DNA from: Bacillus tuaregi
GTDB taxonomy: Bacteria > Bacillota > Bacilli > Bacillales > Cytobacillaceae
NCBI RefSeq assembly: GCF_900104575.1
Contig: NZ_LT629730.1
Location: 62,001 to 126,000 of the forward strand
DNA: 64,000 nucleotides
Reading direction: 5' to 3'
A program made the position numbers and the translations under genes. Every line of letters begins with the position of its first letter. Within the stretch, counting starts at the first letter, position 1. Below are positions 54,181-63,236 of this stretch, in pieces. The notes below the pieces were generated by a model. That model had not been told where the DNA came from. It saw only the letters and a list, made by a program, of their open reading frames with translations, and did no database searches.

Positions 54181-54536
54181 TAGATAGGTAGTAGAAGCAC
54201 TTACCTCTCTATTATAAATATTTCCAAAAATGGAATCATTGCATATGTTCGATATTTCACAAATAATTCTTAATTGAATTAAATTGTTCGATTTTGTGTA
54301 AGGAAGCGTGATTGAACTAAGGTTGTAGCCTTAGGGGGTGGAATTCCTGCTGAGTATTGAAGATTGGAATCAAATGTTTCTTAATCAAAACCAATATTTA
54401 TTCCTGCAAAGTCCTCTCCCTAAATAAGTTCTCAAAATGCTTAATAAATCACAAATATTACTATTGTATAATAATAATAATAAGATGAAATTTTCAAATT
54501 TTAATAATATGTAAGTTATATAAGGGGGATTGGGTG
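54181..54536. promoter_or_regulatory. Intergenic region between oxidoreductase and LysR remnant
   Basis: About 355 bp, AT-rich. It contains TTGTATAATAATAATAATAAG (split: TTGTATAATAATAATAA then TAAG) around 54465-54483 and a GGTTGTAGCCTTAGGGGG stretch. It would be the divergent promoter/operator region of an intact LysR pair. No gene is seen. Confidence 0.4.
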
Positions 54537-54602
54537 ATGGATATTTTGCAATTGCGATATTTTATTTCGGTGGCAGCCTATGGCTCTATTCAGGTTCAGT
54601 GA
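54537..54602 (+). pseudogene. LysR-family regulator, truncated after 21 codons
   Basis: MDILQLRYFISVAAYGSIQVQ is the standard opening of a LysR helix-turn-helix (MDxxQLRYFxxVAxxGSxTxAA). After the Ser-Ile the match is lost and the frame ends in TGA, which is the first base triplet of an R2 box (TGACAGGCACG). A good ribosome site, AAGGGGG, remains upstream. The rest of the gene is absent from the following 300 bp, so R2 marks a deletion or replacement endpoint. Confidence 0.8.
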
Positions 54603-54738
54603 CAGGCACGCCCCGAGGGTTGTCTTTATTTGTCGAATGAAGTTCGGAAGGGAGGTCCGTTGTCCCGAAGGAAATAGTTGAAGAGAATGAGAAGTATGCC
54701 CTATCTCTAAATCAGAGAGATAGGGCTATTTTTTGTAA
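54599..54738 (+). repeat. R2 composite 3' module
   Basis: GTGACAGGCACGCCCCG, TTGTCTTTATTTGTCGAATG, GGGAGGTCCGTTGTCCCG and AGAGAATGAGAAG are followed by a terminator, GCCCTATCTCT/AGAGATAGGGC with TTTTTT (54699-54736). A further GGGATGAGGG...TTGTCCC unit lies at 54751-54777. Confidence 0.75.
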
Positions 54739-54920
54739 AATAATGAACTGGGATGAGGGACTGACCCTTGTCCCAGGTGATATAAATCATAGAAATAATA
54801 AGCCTTTTAACCTAAAATTAATAAATATGTAGCTATGGTTATGGATAGAAGAGTTACAAAAAGACAAAATATTTACAAAAAAGGTGCTCATTCAAAAACT
54901 ATTATAAAGAGGTTATTCGT

Positions 54921-56912
54921 GTGAAAAAAATCTTCAGTCGTATAAGCCGTATGAGAATCAGTCATATTAGAACAAAATTAACTTCAGCCTTTAGCCTTAT
55001 TTTAATTATTCCTATTCTTATTGTCGGTGGGTTGTCTTATGTAACTGCCAAAAATACGGTCCAGGATGAAATTTTGGCAGGAATCGATGAAAATCTAAAT
55101 TTAGTCAATTCATCTATTAATCAAGTGATAGAAGCGAAGGCGAAAAACGTAGAGTACTTTGCCGAAAATGCTCCGACTTCGTTTGATGAAGAAAGCACGG
55201 CAACCGATTTACTGCAAAGGTTTGAACAATATTATAAACTCAATGATGAAGTAACGAATATTTATATTGGTACGGAAGATGGAGCATTTCTTGAGCAGCC
55301 TATTACCGATTTGGACCCGGATTATGATGCAAGGGAAAGAGATTGGTATAAGGAATCGATGGCACAAAAGGGTCAGGTGGTGCTTTCTGAACCCTATCTT
55401 TCAGCAGGACTAGATGAAATGGTGGTCACGCTTTCCCAAACAACAGCTGATGGAAAAGCGGTTATCGGTATCGATATTGATTTGGCTTACCTGAAAAAAT
55501 TAATTAACCAGATTAAGGTGGGTGAGGGAGGATACGCCTTTTTATTAGATGCCAATAAGAAGTACCTTGCACATCCCGTGAACCCCGAAGGAAGCGAGGC
55601 AAGTGAAGAGTTTTTCGATAAAATGTACGTAAAAGATCGAGGAGAATTAACCTATGAGTTCGGCGGTGAACAGAAAATTATGAAGTATATCACCAATGAC
55701 ATAACCGGCTGGAAATTAGGCGGGAATATCGTCACCGCAGAGATTAGTTCACACACTGCTTCCATCCTTAAGGTAACCGTTATCGTCATGCTGCTTTCTG
55801 TTTTCATTGGTTCTTTAGCCATATACTTTATTATTCAATTTATTATTAAGCCGCTAAATAGGATTAAGGAAAAAGCGATTACGATTAGCCAGGGGGATTT
55901 AACGGAGCCGATTGACATTAAGACGAATGATGAGATTGGGCAGCTGGGCAGGGCATTTAATGAAATGCAGGACAGCCTGCGAAACCTTGTCCAGAAAATC
56001 GAACGAAGCGCTAAGCAAGTGACAGATGCATCTGAGGAGCTATCAACCAATGCGGTGCAGACAAGCACGACAACGAAGCAGGTGACGCTGGCGATTCAAG
56101 AAGTGGCAGGAAGTGCGGAAAAACAAACACAAAAGGTAGACGAAAATGCGCTAGCACTTGAGAAGGTGACAGAGGGTGTGATACGGATTGCCGAGAGCTC
56201 GACGAAAGTCTATGACCTTTCCCATCATGCGATGCGATATGCGGAGGATGGCGGGCAAGCGGTGCAGGATACGGTAGCGCAAATGCAATCGATCTATGAT
56301 TCTGTTACAGAATCGAACCAAGTGATTAAATTATTAAATGAGCGTTCAAAGGAAGTCAATTCTATCTTATCCGTCATTACGAGCATTGCGGATCAAACGA
56401 ACCTGCTAGCTTTAAATGCCGCGATCGAGGCAGCCCGTGCAGGTGAGCATGGCAAAGGCTTCTCCGTCGTAGCGGAAGAGGTGCGGAAGCTTGCGGAGCA
56501 ATCTCAGCAGTCAGCGAAGGAAATCTATAATATTATTGAGAGAATTCAAGTAGATACCGGCAACTCTGTTGCGATTATGGGCCGTGTTATGGAGGATGTC
56601 CAGAGTGGGGTCAACGTATCCAATGATGCCATTGAAAAGTTTAATGACATCATTCAGTCGACGAAGGAAATGACACCGCAAATGGATGAGGTATCCATGG
56701 CCGCTCAGCAAATGGCCGTTGCCATCCAAGCGGCGACGACGATTTCAACTGAGCTATCCGCCATCGCACAAGAAAATGCCGCCACATCAGAGGAGGTTGC
56801 CGCCTCTACAGAAGAACAGCTAGCCGCCATGGAGGAAATCACCACTTCCTCGAACACTCTTTCAGATATGGCTGAGGAGTTGAATGGATTGGTAGCGCAG
56901 TTTAAGTGGTGA
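54921..56912 (+). CDS. Methyl-accepting chemotaxis protein with double-Cache sensor
   Basis: 663 residues. Transmembrane helices at about 20-42 and 282-305 enclose a dCache domain. A HAMP domain (about 306-358) and the MCP signalling domain with the hairpin tip [44 protein letters not shown] follow. Within the sensor, Y135, R140, W142, Y143 and the Asp in GIDID (about 185-187) match the spacing of the amino-acid-binding dCache motif (Y-x4-R-x-W-Y...D), so amino acids are the predicted attractants. The stop TGA lies in an R2 box. The start is a GTG at 54921 after AAGAGGTTATTC. Confidence 0.9.
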   Translation: MKKIFSRISRMRISHIRTKLTSAFSLILIIPILIVGGLSYVTAKNTVQDEILAGIDENLNLVNSSINQVIEAKAKNVEYFAENAPTSFDEESTATDLLQRFEQYYKLNDEVTNIYIGTEDGAFLEQPITDLDPDYDARERDWYKESMAQKGQVVLSEPYLSAGLDEMVVTLSQTTADGKAVIGIDIDLAYLKKLINQIKVGEGGYAFLLDANKKYLAHPVNPEGSEASEEFFDKMYVKDRGELTYEFGGEQKIMKYITNDITGWKLGGNIVTAEISSHTASILKVTVIVMLLSVFIGSLAIYFIIQFIIKPLNRIKEKAITISQGDLTEPIDIKTNDEIGQLGRAFNEMQDSLRNLVQKIERSAKQVTDASEELSTNAVQTSTTTKQVTLAIQEVAGSAEKQTQKVDENALALEKVTEGVIRIAESSTKVYDLSHHAMRYAEDGGQAVQDTVAQMQSIYDSVTESNQVIKLLNERSKEVNSILSVITSIADQTNLLALNAAIEAARAGEHGKGFSVVAEEVRKLAEQSQQSAKEIYNIIERIQVDTGNSVAIMGRVMEDVQSGVNVSNDAIEKFNDIIQSTKEMTPQMDEVSMAAQQMAVAIQAATTISTELSAIAQENAATSEEVAASTEEQLAAMEEITTSSNTLSDMAEELNGLVAQFKW

Positions 56913-57050
56913 CAGGCACCGCCCGAAGTTTGTTGGTATTTGTCGAATGAAGTCCAGAGGACCAGGTCTACACAGTCCCATTGATAAGCACTGGAAGAGA
57001 ATATGTATTAACCCTATCTTGTCATTCGGTGAGATAGGGTTTTTTATTAC
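56909..57050 (+). repeat. R2 composite 3' module after the MCP gene
   Basis: GTGACAGGCACCGCCCG, AAGTTTGTTGGTATTTGTCG, GAGGACCAGGTCTACACAGTCCC (split: GAGGACCAGGTC, TACACAGTCCC) and a terminator AACCCTATCT...AGATAGGGTTTTTT (57010-57046). Its TGA is the MCP stop codon. Confidence 0.75.
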
Positions 57051-57052
57051 TT

Positions 57053-57222
57053 TTAACTTCATTCAGCAAATGCCTTTTGTACCGAAAGCTTGCGACAGGA
57101 ACAGAAGTCCTCCACTTCTATAAGTGGGGGATGAATGCAAATGGTCTTCGTTTCAGTGGGGGTTCAAACCCCGCCTGAATGAAGTTAAGCCTCCGGACGC
57201 AAATTCGACGGGCGAATTTGAT
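57053..57222 (+). repeat. R1 repeat copy G
   Basis: 170 bp. The 5' half is complete with the GTACC hairpin (GGAAC variant on the right arm). CCTCCGG is joined directly to GGACGCAAATTCG, so the TTTATCGAG hairpin is deleted. It follows the R2 module directly and precedes a lipoprotein gene. Confidence 0.85.
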
Positions 57223-57318
57223 TAATAGAGTAAAATTTTCATATGGAAAATGAACTTTTTACTATATTCTTTAAGTAGGGCTTACAATAAAAAATCAGAA
57301 ATGGACGGTCGACTGTAT

Positions 57319-58242
57319 ATGAAAACATATCATGTGAAGATCAGAATGGTAGTCTTAATAGGGGTATTTCTGCTTTTAGGGGGATGTAGTTCGAAAACGG
57401 ACGCCATCTATCAGGAATCGATCCAAAAAGGACTCGATGCGATTGCAGAGGATGATTTCAGCAAGGCTGAGGGACTATTCGAGATGGCGTTGGAAGCGAA
57501 GGAAGATGATGTGACGGCAAAGGCGTATTTGAGCCAGGTCCAATTATTTTTACAGGCGGATGATTTTATTAAACAAAATAACATAGATGATGCCGTACAT
57601 TCGCTAGATAAGGCGATAACGGTCAAGGAGGGATCAAAGGTAATTGCCGCTAAATCACAGGCAAAAAAGGAAATAATTCTTACGTACCAGGAAAATCAAA
57701 ATACATATCTTTCACTACTCAATGATGCCAAAGGTCTAAACGAATCCGGCCAATATCAAGAATCTAACAATAAGCTTGACGAATTACTGAAGGTAGATTT
57801 AACCCCGTTTACCGCAATGAAAGATGAAGCTGTGAAACTAAAGGAATCTAATAATGCAGCTATTAGGAATGCCGAAATTGCACAAGCGCAACAAGAAGCT
57901 CAGGAGAAGGTTGCAGCAGTGGAACAGGAAGCACAGAAAAATTCAAAACCCAATACTCTTTCAGCTGACGATGTAGTGATACACTACTCGATTTCTAATG
58001 ATGGTGAATTAGAGCTCCTTATACGCTCTATCATACTGAAAGTTGGGCAAAGATTAATCCTTACAAGGGATGATAACAGCAATGTAAGCGAACGTACATT
58101 ATTTAGTGCAAATGGTACCATTGACATCTTTGATAATACGAAGGGGATGATTGCAGTAGCCCCTGGAACCACAGACATTACTATTATTCCTGGTGAGGAC
58201 TGGGATAAATCTAAAGTAATAGAAGTAACTGTGATTAATTAA
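57319..58242 (+). CDS. Lipoprotein with helical repeats, first of a duplicated pair
   Basis: About 307 residues from ATG 57319. A lipoprotein signal ends in LLLGGCSS. Residues ~25-200 form TPR-like helices ([42 protein letters not shown]), then a coiled Ala/Gln/Glu stretch and a beta-rich C-terminus (VVIHYSISNDGELELLIRSIILKVGQRLILTRDD). Family not recognised beyond the TPR-like part. The start is uncertain; ATG 57301 is in frame. A 108-bp block (57421-57528) is nearly identical to the next gene. Confidence 0.7.
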   Translation: MKTYHVKIRMVVLIGVFLLLGGCSSKTDAIYQESIQKGLDAIAEDDFSKAEGLFEMALEAKEDDVTAKAYLSQVQLFLQADDFIKQNNIDDAVHSLDKAITVKEGSKVIAAKSQAKKEIILTYQENQNTYLSLLNDAKGLNESGQYQESNNKLDELLKVDLTPFTAMKDEAVKLKESNNAAIRNAEIAQAQQEAQEKVAAVEQEAQKNSKPNTLSADDVVIHYSISNDGELELLIRSIILKVGQRLILTRDDNSNVSERTLFSANGTIDIFDNTKGMIAVAPGTTDITIIPGEDWDKSKVIEVTVIN

Positions 58243-58298
58243 TAACAACCTGTAATCACTAGAAGTAACGATAAGAAACAGACTAGGAGAGAGGTAAA

Positions 58299-59123
58299 GT
58301 GACATTACAAAATTTAAAAATGCTCATGATTGTCTTTAGTGTAATAATCATGGTTCTTGCAGGCTGCAGTTCAAAGACAGATGAATTGTATCAAGATTCA
58401 ATCCAAAAAGGACTCGATGCGATTGCAGAGGATGATTTCAGTAAGGCTGAGGGACTATTCGAGATGGCGTTGGAAGCGAAGGAAGATGATGTGACGGCAA
58501 AGGCGTATACGAAACAAGTTCAATTGATTTTGGAAGCGGAGGATTTCATGAATCAAAATCAAATAAATGAAGCTGTACAAGTGCTAGATCAGTCAATAAA
58601 AGTAAAAGAGGGTTCAAAGGTAATTTCAGCTAAGGCGGAAGCCAAAAAGGAAGCGCTAGTCCAGTTTCAGGAGAATGAGAAGAGTTATAACGCTCTGTTA
58701 ACTGAAGCAAAAAACTTAAACCAATCGGGTGATTTTTCACAATCTAATGAAAAGCTGGATGAATTACTTCAAAATGATTTATCAACGTTTGTAGCCCTTC
58801 AGGATGAAGCGATGAAGCTAAAGGATTCAAACCATGAATCGATTAAAAATGCTGAGATTGCAAAAGCGAAGGAGGAAGCCGACAGGCAGGCTGCGGAAGC
58901 GAAAGCAGCTGACCCATTTGAATGGGCTCCTGGTATAAAAGAGGAGTTTGAACGGTCTGTTGTGGACGAAAATGGTTATATCGATTCACGAGATAATATT
59001 ATTTATAAAAAGGATTCCGTTAATGACAACAATGAAGGTTTTTATGCGGTATATACGATGATGGACGGTGAAGAAGTCTATGTTGTTTATGTGAATTGTA
59101 AGACAGGATGGTATCACGGATAA
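58299..59123 (+). CDS. Lipoprotein with helical repeats, second of a duplicated pair
   Basis: 274 residues from a GTG start at 58299, with GGAGAGAGGT upstream. The signal ends [10 protein letters not shown]. The TPR-like segment repeats that of the previous gene, including 108 bp with one mismatch (58401-58508), while flanking sequence has diverged more. The C-terminal ~70 residues are unrelated to the first gene ([29 protein letters not shown]...[26 protein letters not shown]). Probably an envelope protein; function unknown. Confidence 0.75.
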   Translation: MTLQNLKMLMIVFSVIIMVLAGCSSKTDELYQDSIQKGLDAIAEDDFSKAEGLFEMALEAKEDDVTAKAYTKQVQLILEAEDFMNQNQINEAVQVLDQSIKVKEGSKVISAKAEAKKEALVQFQENEKSYNALLTEAKNLNQSGDFSQSNEKLDELLQNDLSTFVALQDEAMKLKDSNHESIKNAEIAKAKEEADRQAAEAKAADPFEWAPGIKEEFERSVVDENGYIDSRDNIIYKKDSVNDNNEGFYAVYTMMDGEEVYVVYVNCKTGWYHG

Positions 59124-59544
59124 GGGGTAACTTCGATGCAGCTAGACGTTTCCTATTGTATAGGTGGCTCCCGAAAAATCTGTTTCACGGTGTTCCAAAG
59201 GAGAAATAACCGAGAAGAACAGGATGTATGCCCTGTCTCATAGAGAGGTAGGGTTATATTTTTTAGCTAAAACTCAGGAACAGCGATGTCCCGGAGTCCT
59301 ATTAAGGCATGGCCCGTAAACAGAAATCTCCATTCCTCCCTGCTTTTATTAGACCTACATTCAATCTAGAAAATCCAGGTCCACAGGCACCCCTCTCGTA
59401 AACATAATTAATAGTATTCTTATATTAATAAATATATTATCGCGAATATATGGTACAATTATACCGATTAAAATCCGAGAAAGGAGGTATTATTAGAGGG
59501 CTTTACCGAACTAAACAGTCGTATAGGAGGGAAGAAAATTTTTT
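59124..59544 (+). other. Intergenic with decayed R2-like module and SLH gene promoter region
   Basis: At 59163-59268 is a weak R2-like module ending in a hairpin CCCTGTCTC...GAGAGGTAGGG and a TATATTTTTT tract. AT-rich sequence (ATATTAATAAATATATTATCGC, split here as ATATTAATAAATATATT then ATCGC) near 59425-59445 precedes the SLH gene and may hold its promoter. No gene is seen. Confidence 0.45.
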
Positions 59545-62500
59545 ATGAAAAAGACGGTCTTAAGAAGGGTTTCTTCTATATTTCTGAGTCTGCTATTAGT
59601 ATTACAGGCTGTACCGCTATACATAGCTGCAGAAGGAACTCAGGATGATGAAGGGTTTAAAGATGCAGAAGATTTCGTCAAATATAACCGAGAGATTAAT
59701 CAATTAGTTCAGCTAGGCATTATCCAAGGATATCCAGACCAGACATTTAAACCGGATAAGTCGATTACTAGAGCGCAGGGTGTAGCAATGATTATTCGTG
59801 AAATGAAGCTGGATACATCAAATCGTCAAGATCCACACTTTAAGGATATGGATCCAGGCTATCGATTTTACGCTGAAATAGCAACTGCAGTACAAAAGGG
59901 CATCATTGATGGTTATCCCGATGGTACATTTAGACCTAATGAAGAAATGACTCGAAGTCAAATGGCTAAAATCCTAGTAGGTGCATATCATTTACAGCTG
60001 AAAGAGTCAGAGACTAACAGTTTCAAAGATGTACCAGCGACCTATTGGGGATATGAGTTTATAAATATATTAGCTTCTAATGGTGTCACTCTAGGGCATA
60101 CAGATGGTACATTTGACCCTACAGGAAAGTTAACCAGACTGCATTTTTCTCTTTTCCTCTCACGCTATATTAATGAAGTAAAGAGTGAACAACAAGATGC
60201 AGAGGTTGAACAATTAAAGCAACAATTTGAGCTCAAAGCCGATCAAACGAAGGTTTCCAATGGGCAGACGGTTTCACTAAACCTTCAAGTGAGTCAACAC
60301 GCTGAGGCAAATTATAAGACGTCTTGGAAAGCAACAGCTGGAAAATTAACTGTGGCTGATGATGGTAGGAGTGCTACATGGGAAGCGGAACCTAATAGTA
60401 CAAAGGATTACACCGTTACAGTAACCATTGAGGCTACCTTAAAGTCAGGGGAAACGATTACTTTTGACAAAACGATTGTCATCTCGACCACTAATACAGG
60501 TGGAAGTTCAGGCGGTGGGGGAAGCCCTGCTCCAGAAGGTGATGATACAGAGGTCATAACAGATCCATCTGAGGAAGAGACAGATGAGAATGACGGTTCG
60601 GAGGATACAGGAAATCCTGACGATTCAGGGGATACAGGAAATCCTGACAATCCGGAAGATACAGGAAATCCTGACGATTCAGAAGACTCAGGGGATGATG
60701 AGCATCCAGAGGATACAGGGGATGATGCGGATTCTTCAAAAGAGGTTACGTATGAAGAAAATGTTTCCGAAATAACGGATGAACTTCTCTCCTCATTAGA
60801 AGCTGTAACGTCAGGTGATGAGCTCTACTTCTCAAATGAGGCTGACCTCTCTGCCTATCAAAGTGGAGATATTCTGTTGTTGCCACCATCAGAAGAATTT
60901 CCTAATGGACTAGCGGCAAAATTAGGTGAATTGAGCACGAAGGACGGTTTTCAGGTATGGAGCTATACGAATCCAAAACTTGAAGAGGTTGTAGTGGAGC
61001 TGGATATTGATAAGACGGTCCCTGTTACGATTGATCATATTCTCCCGCTTGAAGGGGTAGAGGTAGAAGTAGCAGAAGCAGAAGCGGAACCACAGTCTAG
61101 TTTTCGGATTGCTTCTACTATAGAAGATGAGGTGAAGTTTGGTCAGGATATCATTTTTAAGTTTAATAAGAAGCTATTTGAACGGGATACTAGTTCAGGA
61201 ACCTCTTCCTTAGACTTAACCGGTGATTTAAGGCTTCATGCACCAACAGTATATGCAAGGCTGAAATATGATGGCCTATTTTTGGAAAATGGTGTAGTCT
61301 CTTTTTCAGCAAGTCAGGAAGCAAACTTCTTATTAGAGGGCTCTGTAGATGTAAAGAATGAATACAAAATACCGCTTGCCCAAATTTCAATCCCTGTGTA
61401 TGGGGCCTTCACTGCGAATGGCACAATAGATTTCGTTGTTTCCATAGAGGGTGAAGCGCACCTTGAACTAAACATTCATGAAGAATTAGGCTTTAAGGCA
61501 GGGGTTGAGGTGACGGGTGTAAGAGATGAAATTGGATTCGTTCATTATGAAACGAATACCTATAGTTATCCTACGGCAGAAATCAATGTGGAAACAGCCG
61601 AGCTTTCTGGAAAAATTAAGGCTGAAGCGGGACCTGTAGCAGAATTAAGTGTTGGTTTTAAGCAAATAAATATTGCCGGAGTTGAAACTAGCGCGGGAGT
61701 AGAGGGTTCGATTGAGGCGAATGGAGATAGCGGAGAAGCCTGTATACAGACTGAGGTTTATAAGTTTGTGACAACCGACTTAACCTGGGGTTTCCTAACT
61801 TATGAAACCATACCGCTTATCCCATACCGTGAACTAGTATCTGAAAGTTCATCCTGTACAGGGGACGATGTCTCGCCGGACCCAGAACCTGAGCCAGAAC
61901 CAGATCCTGTTGAAGAAACACCCTTTCTTCTTTGGGAAAAAAACTTCATCGGTACTTCAGGTGTACCGGTAATCGGCCCTGATCACAATATTTATGTTAA
62001 TGAATCGGGTGGTTCATTAGTTTCCTTGACTCCACAAGGAGAGAAACGTTGGCAGTTTAGTACACCAACTATCCTGGGTGACCCTGTTATCTCTGAGGAC
62101 GGCATTATCTATGCGAAAAGCTTTAACGATCTATATACGTATAACTTAAACGGTGAAGAAATGGGGCAGATTCCTTTTCAGTCAGAAAAAGGAGATGTCG
62201 GAAACCCGATTCTTTTCGAAGATAAGCTGTATGTTCCAGTTTCTTCCTTAACGCATGGAACTTGGATTGCTGCCTTTACAAATACTGGGGAACGATTATG
62301 GGAAAAGCAAGTCTCCGATGATTATATCCATTCAGCCCTTAGTATCTATCAAGGAAATTTATATTTAACGTCTGGAGGAAGTTTATACTCATTTGACCTA
62401 CAAGGGAATCAGGTTTGGAAGTCAGAGGACCTTTATTTATGGGGAAAACCATCCTTCGGTGAAGATGGATCTGTCTACGTTGTCTCGCCTACCTTATCTA

Positions 62501-62895
62501 AGGTATTGGCCTTTGATCAAACTACAGGTGATAAAAAGTGGGAGATAAAAACCGATTATTTATTTGCTGGTGACTCAGAAGTCACAGTTTCTCCAGAGGG
62601 ACACCTCTATGTGAACGGAGCAGATAAAATTTATGTGATTAGTGCAGAAGGGCAATTAATCGCCACCTACTTTGTAGAATATTGGACAGCACCTGTTTCA
62701 TTTGATTCATCAGGAAATGTGTACGTTGTGACAAGCTATTTTAACGTATCAAAAGTGATTAAATATGACCAGAATCATAATGAAAAACAGGTCTTTGAGT
62801 ATACAGGTGATGGACGGATCGATAACCGTCCAACAATAGGAGAAAATGGAGTCGTGTACGTAGGTGGAACCAAAACGATGGCCATTCAGTTTTAG
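59545..62895 (+). CDS. SLH-domain protein with C-terminal PQQ-like beta-propeller
   Basis: 1,116 residues. A signal peptide (to about 30) is followed by three SLH domains (about 35-215; GYPDQTFKPDKSITRAQG, GYPDGTFRPNEEMTRSQM, GHTDGTFDPTGKLTRLHF). An Ig-like segment follows, then an acidic linker with GNPDD/NPED repeats (about 340-395). A middle beta-rich domain (about 400-780) ends in a Pro-Glu tract. The C-terminal ~320 residues are PQQ-type propeller blades (LTPQGEKRWQFSTPTILGDPVISEDGIIYAKS; FDLQGNQVWKSEDLYLWGKPSFGEDGSVYVVS). The protein is wall-anchored with a probable binding propeller. AGGAGGGAAGAAAAT precedes the ATG. Confidence 0.87.
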   Translation: MKKTVLRRVSSIFLSLLLVLQAVPLYIAAEGTQDDEGFKDAEDFVKYNREINQLVQLGIIQGYPDQTFKPDKSITRAQGVAMIIREMKLDTSNRQDPHFKDMDPGYRFYAEIATAVQKGIIDGYPDGTFRPNEEMTRSQMAKILVGAYHLQLKESETNSFKDVPATYWGYEFINILASNGVTLGHTDGTFDPTGKLTRLHFSLFLSRYINEVKSEQQDAEVEQLKQQFELKADQTKVSNGQTVSLNLQVSQHAEANYKTSWKATAGKLTVADDGRSATWEAEPNSTKDYTVTVTIEATLKSGETITFDKTIVISTTNTGGSSGGGGSPAPEGDDTEVITDPSEEETDENDGSEDTGNPDDSGDTGNPDNPEDTGNPDDSEDSGDDEHPEDTGDDADSSKEVTYEENVSEITDELLSSLEAVTSGDELYFSNEADLSAYQSGDILLLPPSEEFPNGLAAKLGELSTKDGFQVWSYTNPKLEEVVVELDIDKTVPVTIDHILPLEGVEVEVAEAEAEPQSSFRIASTIEDEVKFGQDIIFKFNKKLFERDTSSGTSSLDLTGDLRLHAPTVYARLKYDGLFLENGVVSFSASQEANFLLEGSVDVKNEYKIPLAQISIPVYGAFTANGTIDFVVSIEGEAHLELNIHEELGFKAGVEVTGVRDEIGFVHYETNTYSYPTAEINVETAELSGKIKAEAGPVAELSVGFKQINIAGVETSAGVEGSIEANGDSGEACIQTEVYKFVTTDLTWGFLTYETIPLIPYRELVSESSSCTGDDVSPDPEPEPEPDPVEETPFLLWEKNFIGTSGVPVIGPDHNIYVNESGGSLVSLTPQGEKRWQFSTPTILGDPVISEDGIIYAKSFNDLYTYNLNGEEMGQIPFQSEKGDVGNPILFEDKLYVPVSSLTHGTWIAAFTNTGERLWEKQVSDDYIHSALSIYQGNLYLTSGGSLYSFDLQGNQVWKSEDLYLWGKPSFGEDGSVYVVSPTLSKVLAFDQTTGDKKWEIKTDYLFAGDSEVTVSPEGHLYVNGADKIYVISAEGQLIATYFVEYWTAPVSFDSSGNVYVVTSYFNVSKVIKYDQNHNEKQVFEYTGDGRIDNRPTIGENGVVYVGGTKTMAIQF

Positions 62896-62904
62896 GTCAT
62901 TTTT

Positions 62905-63050
62905 GGGTGCCCATTTTTGGGTGCCTGTCACCGCCCGAAGTTTGGCGTTATTTGTCGACATTAAGGAATAAGAGAAGCTCAGTAGTCTAAATATTAGAAA
63001 TTAAATATAATCTAAGCCCTATCCTCTAAATTTGAGAGATAGGGTTCTTT
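62905..63050 (+). repeat. R2 composite 3' module after the SLH/PQQ gene
   Basis: GGGTGCCTGTCACCGCCCG, AAGTTTGGCGTTATTTGTCG and a terminator GCCCTATC...GATAGGGTTC (63016-63047). The first box is partly inverted here (GGTGCCTGTCAC is the complement of GTGACAGGCACC). It starts about 10 nt after the stop codon. Confidence 0.65.
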
Positions 63051-63053
63051 TAT

Positions 63054-63187
63054 TTAACTTCATTCAGTGGGGGTTCAAACCCCGGCTGAATGAAGTTAAG
63101 ACTCCGGTGGATGTTACGGATTTTTTTAAGGTAGTTTATCGAGCGAACTCAGGTAATCCGGACGCAAATTCGACGGGCGAATTTGAT
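63054..63187 (+). repeat. R1 repeat copy H (shortest form with both ends)
   Basis: 134 bp. TTAACTTCATTCAG is joined directly to TGGGGGTTCAAACCCC and the complementary CTGAATGAAGTTAA, so the 5' hairpin module of other copies is absent. It keeps CTCCGG, a TTTATCGAG stretch, AGGTAATCCGGACG and the terminal CAAATTCG/CGAATTTG hairpin. Confidence 0.85.
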
Positions 63188-63236
63188 AAATATAAGAAGT
63201 AGATTTCATTAGTAGCTCACACCGTTTATTGGTGTT

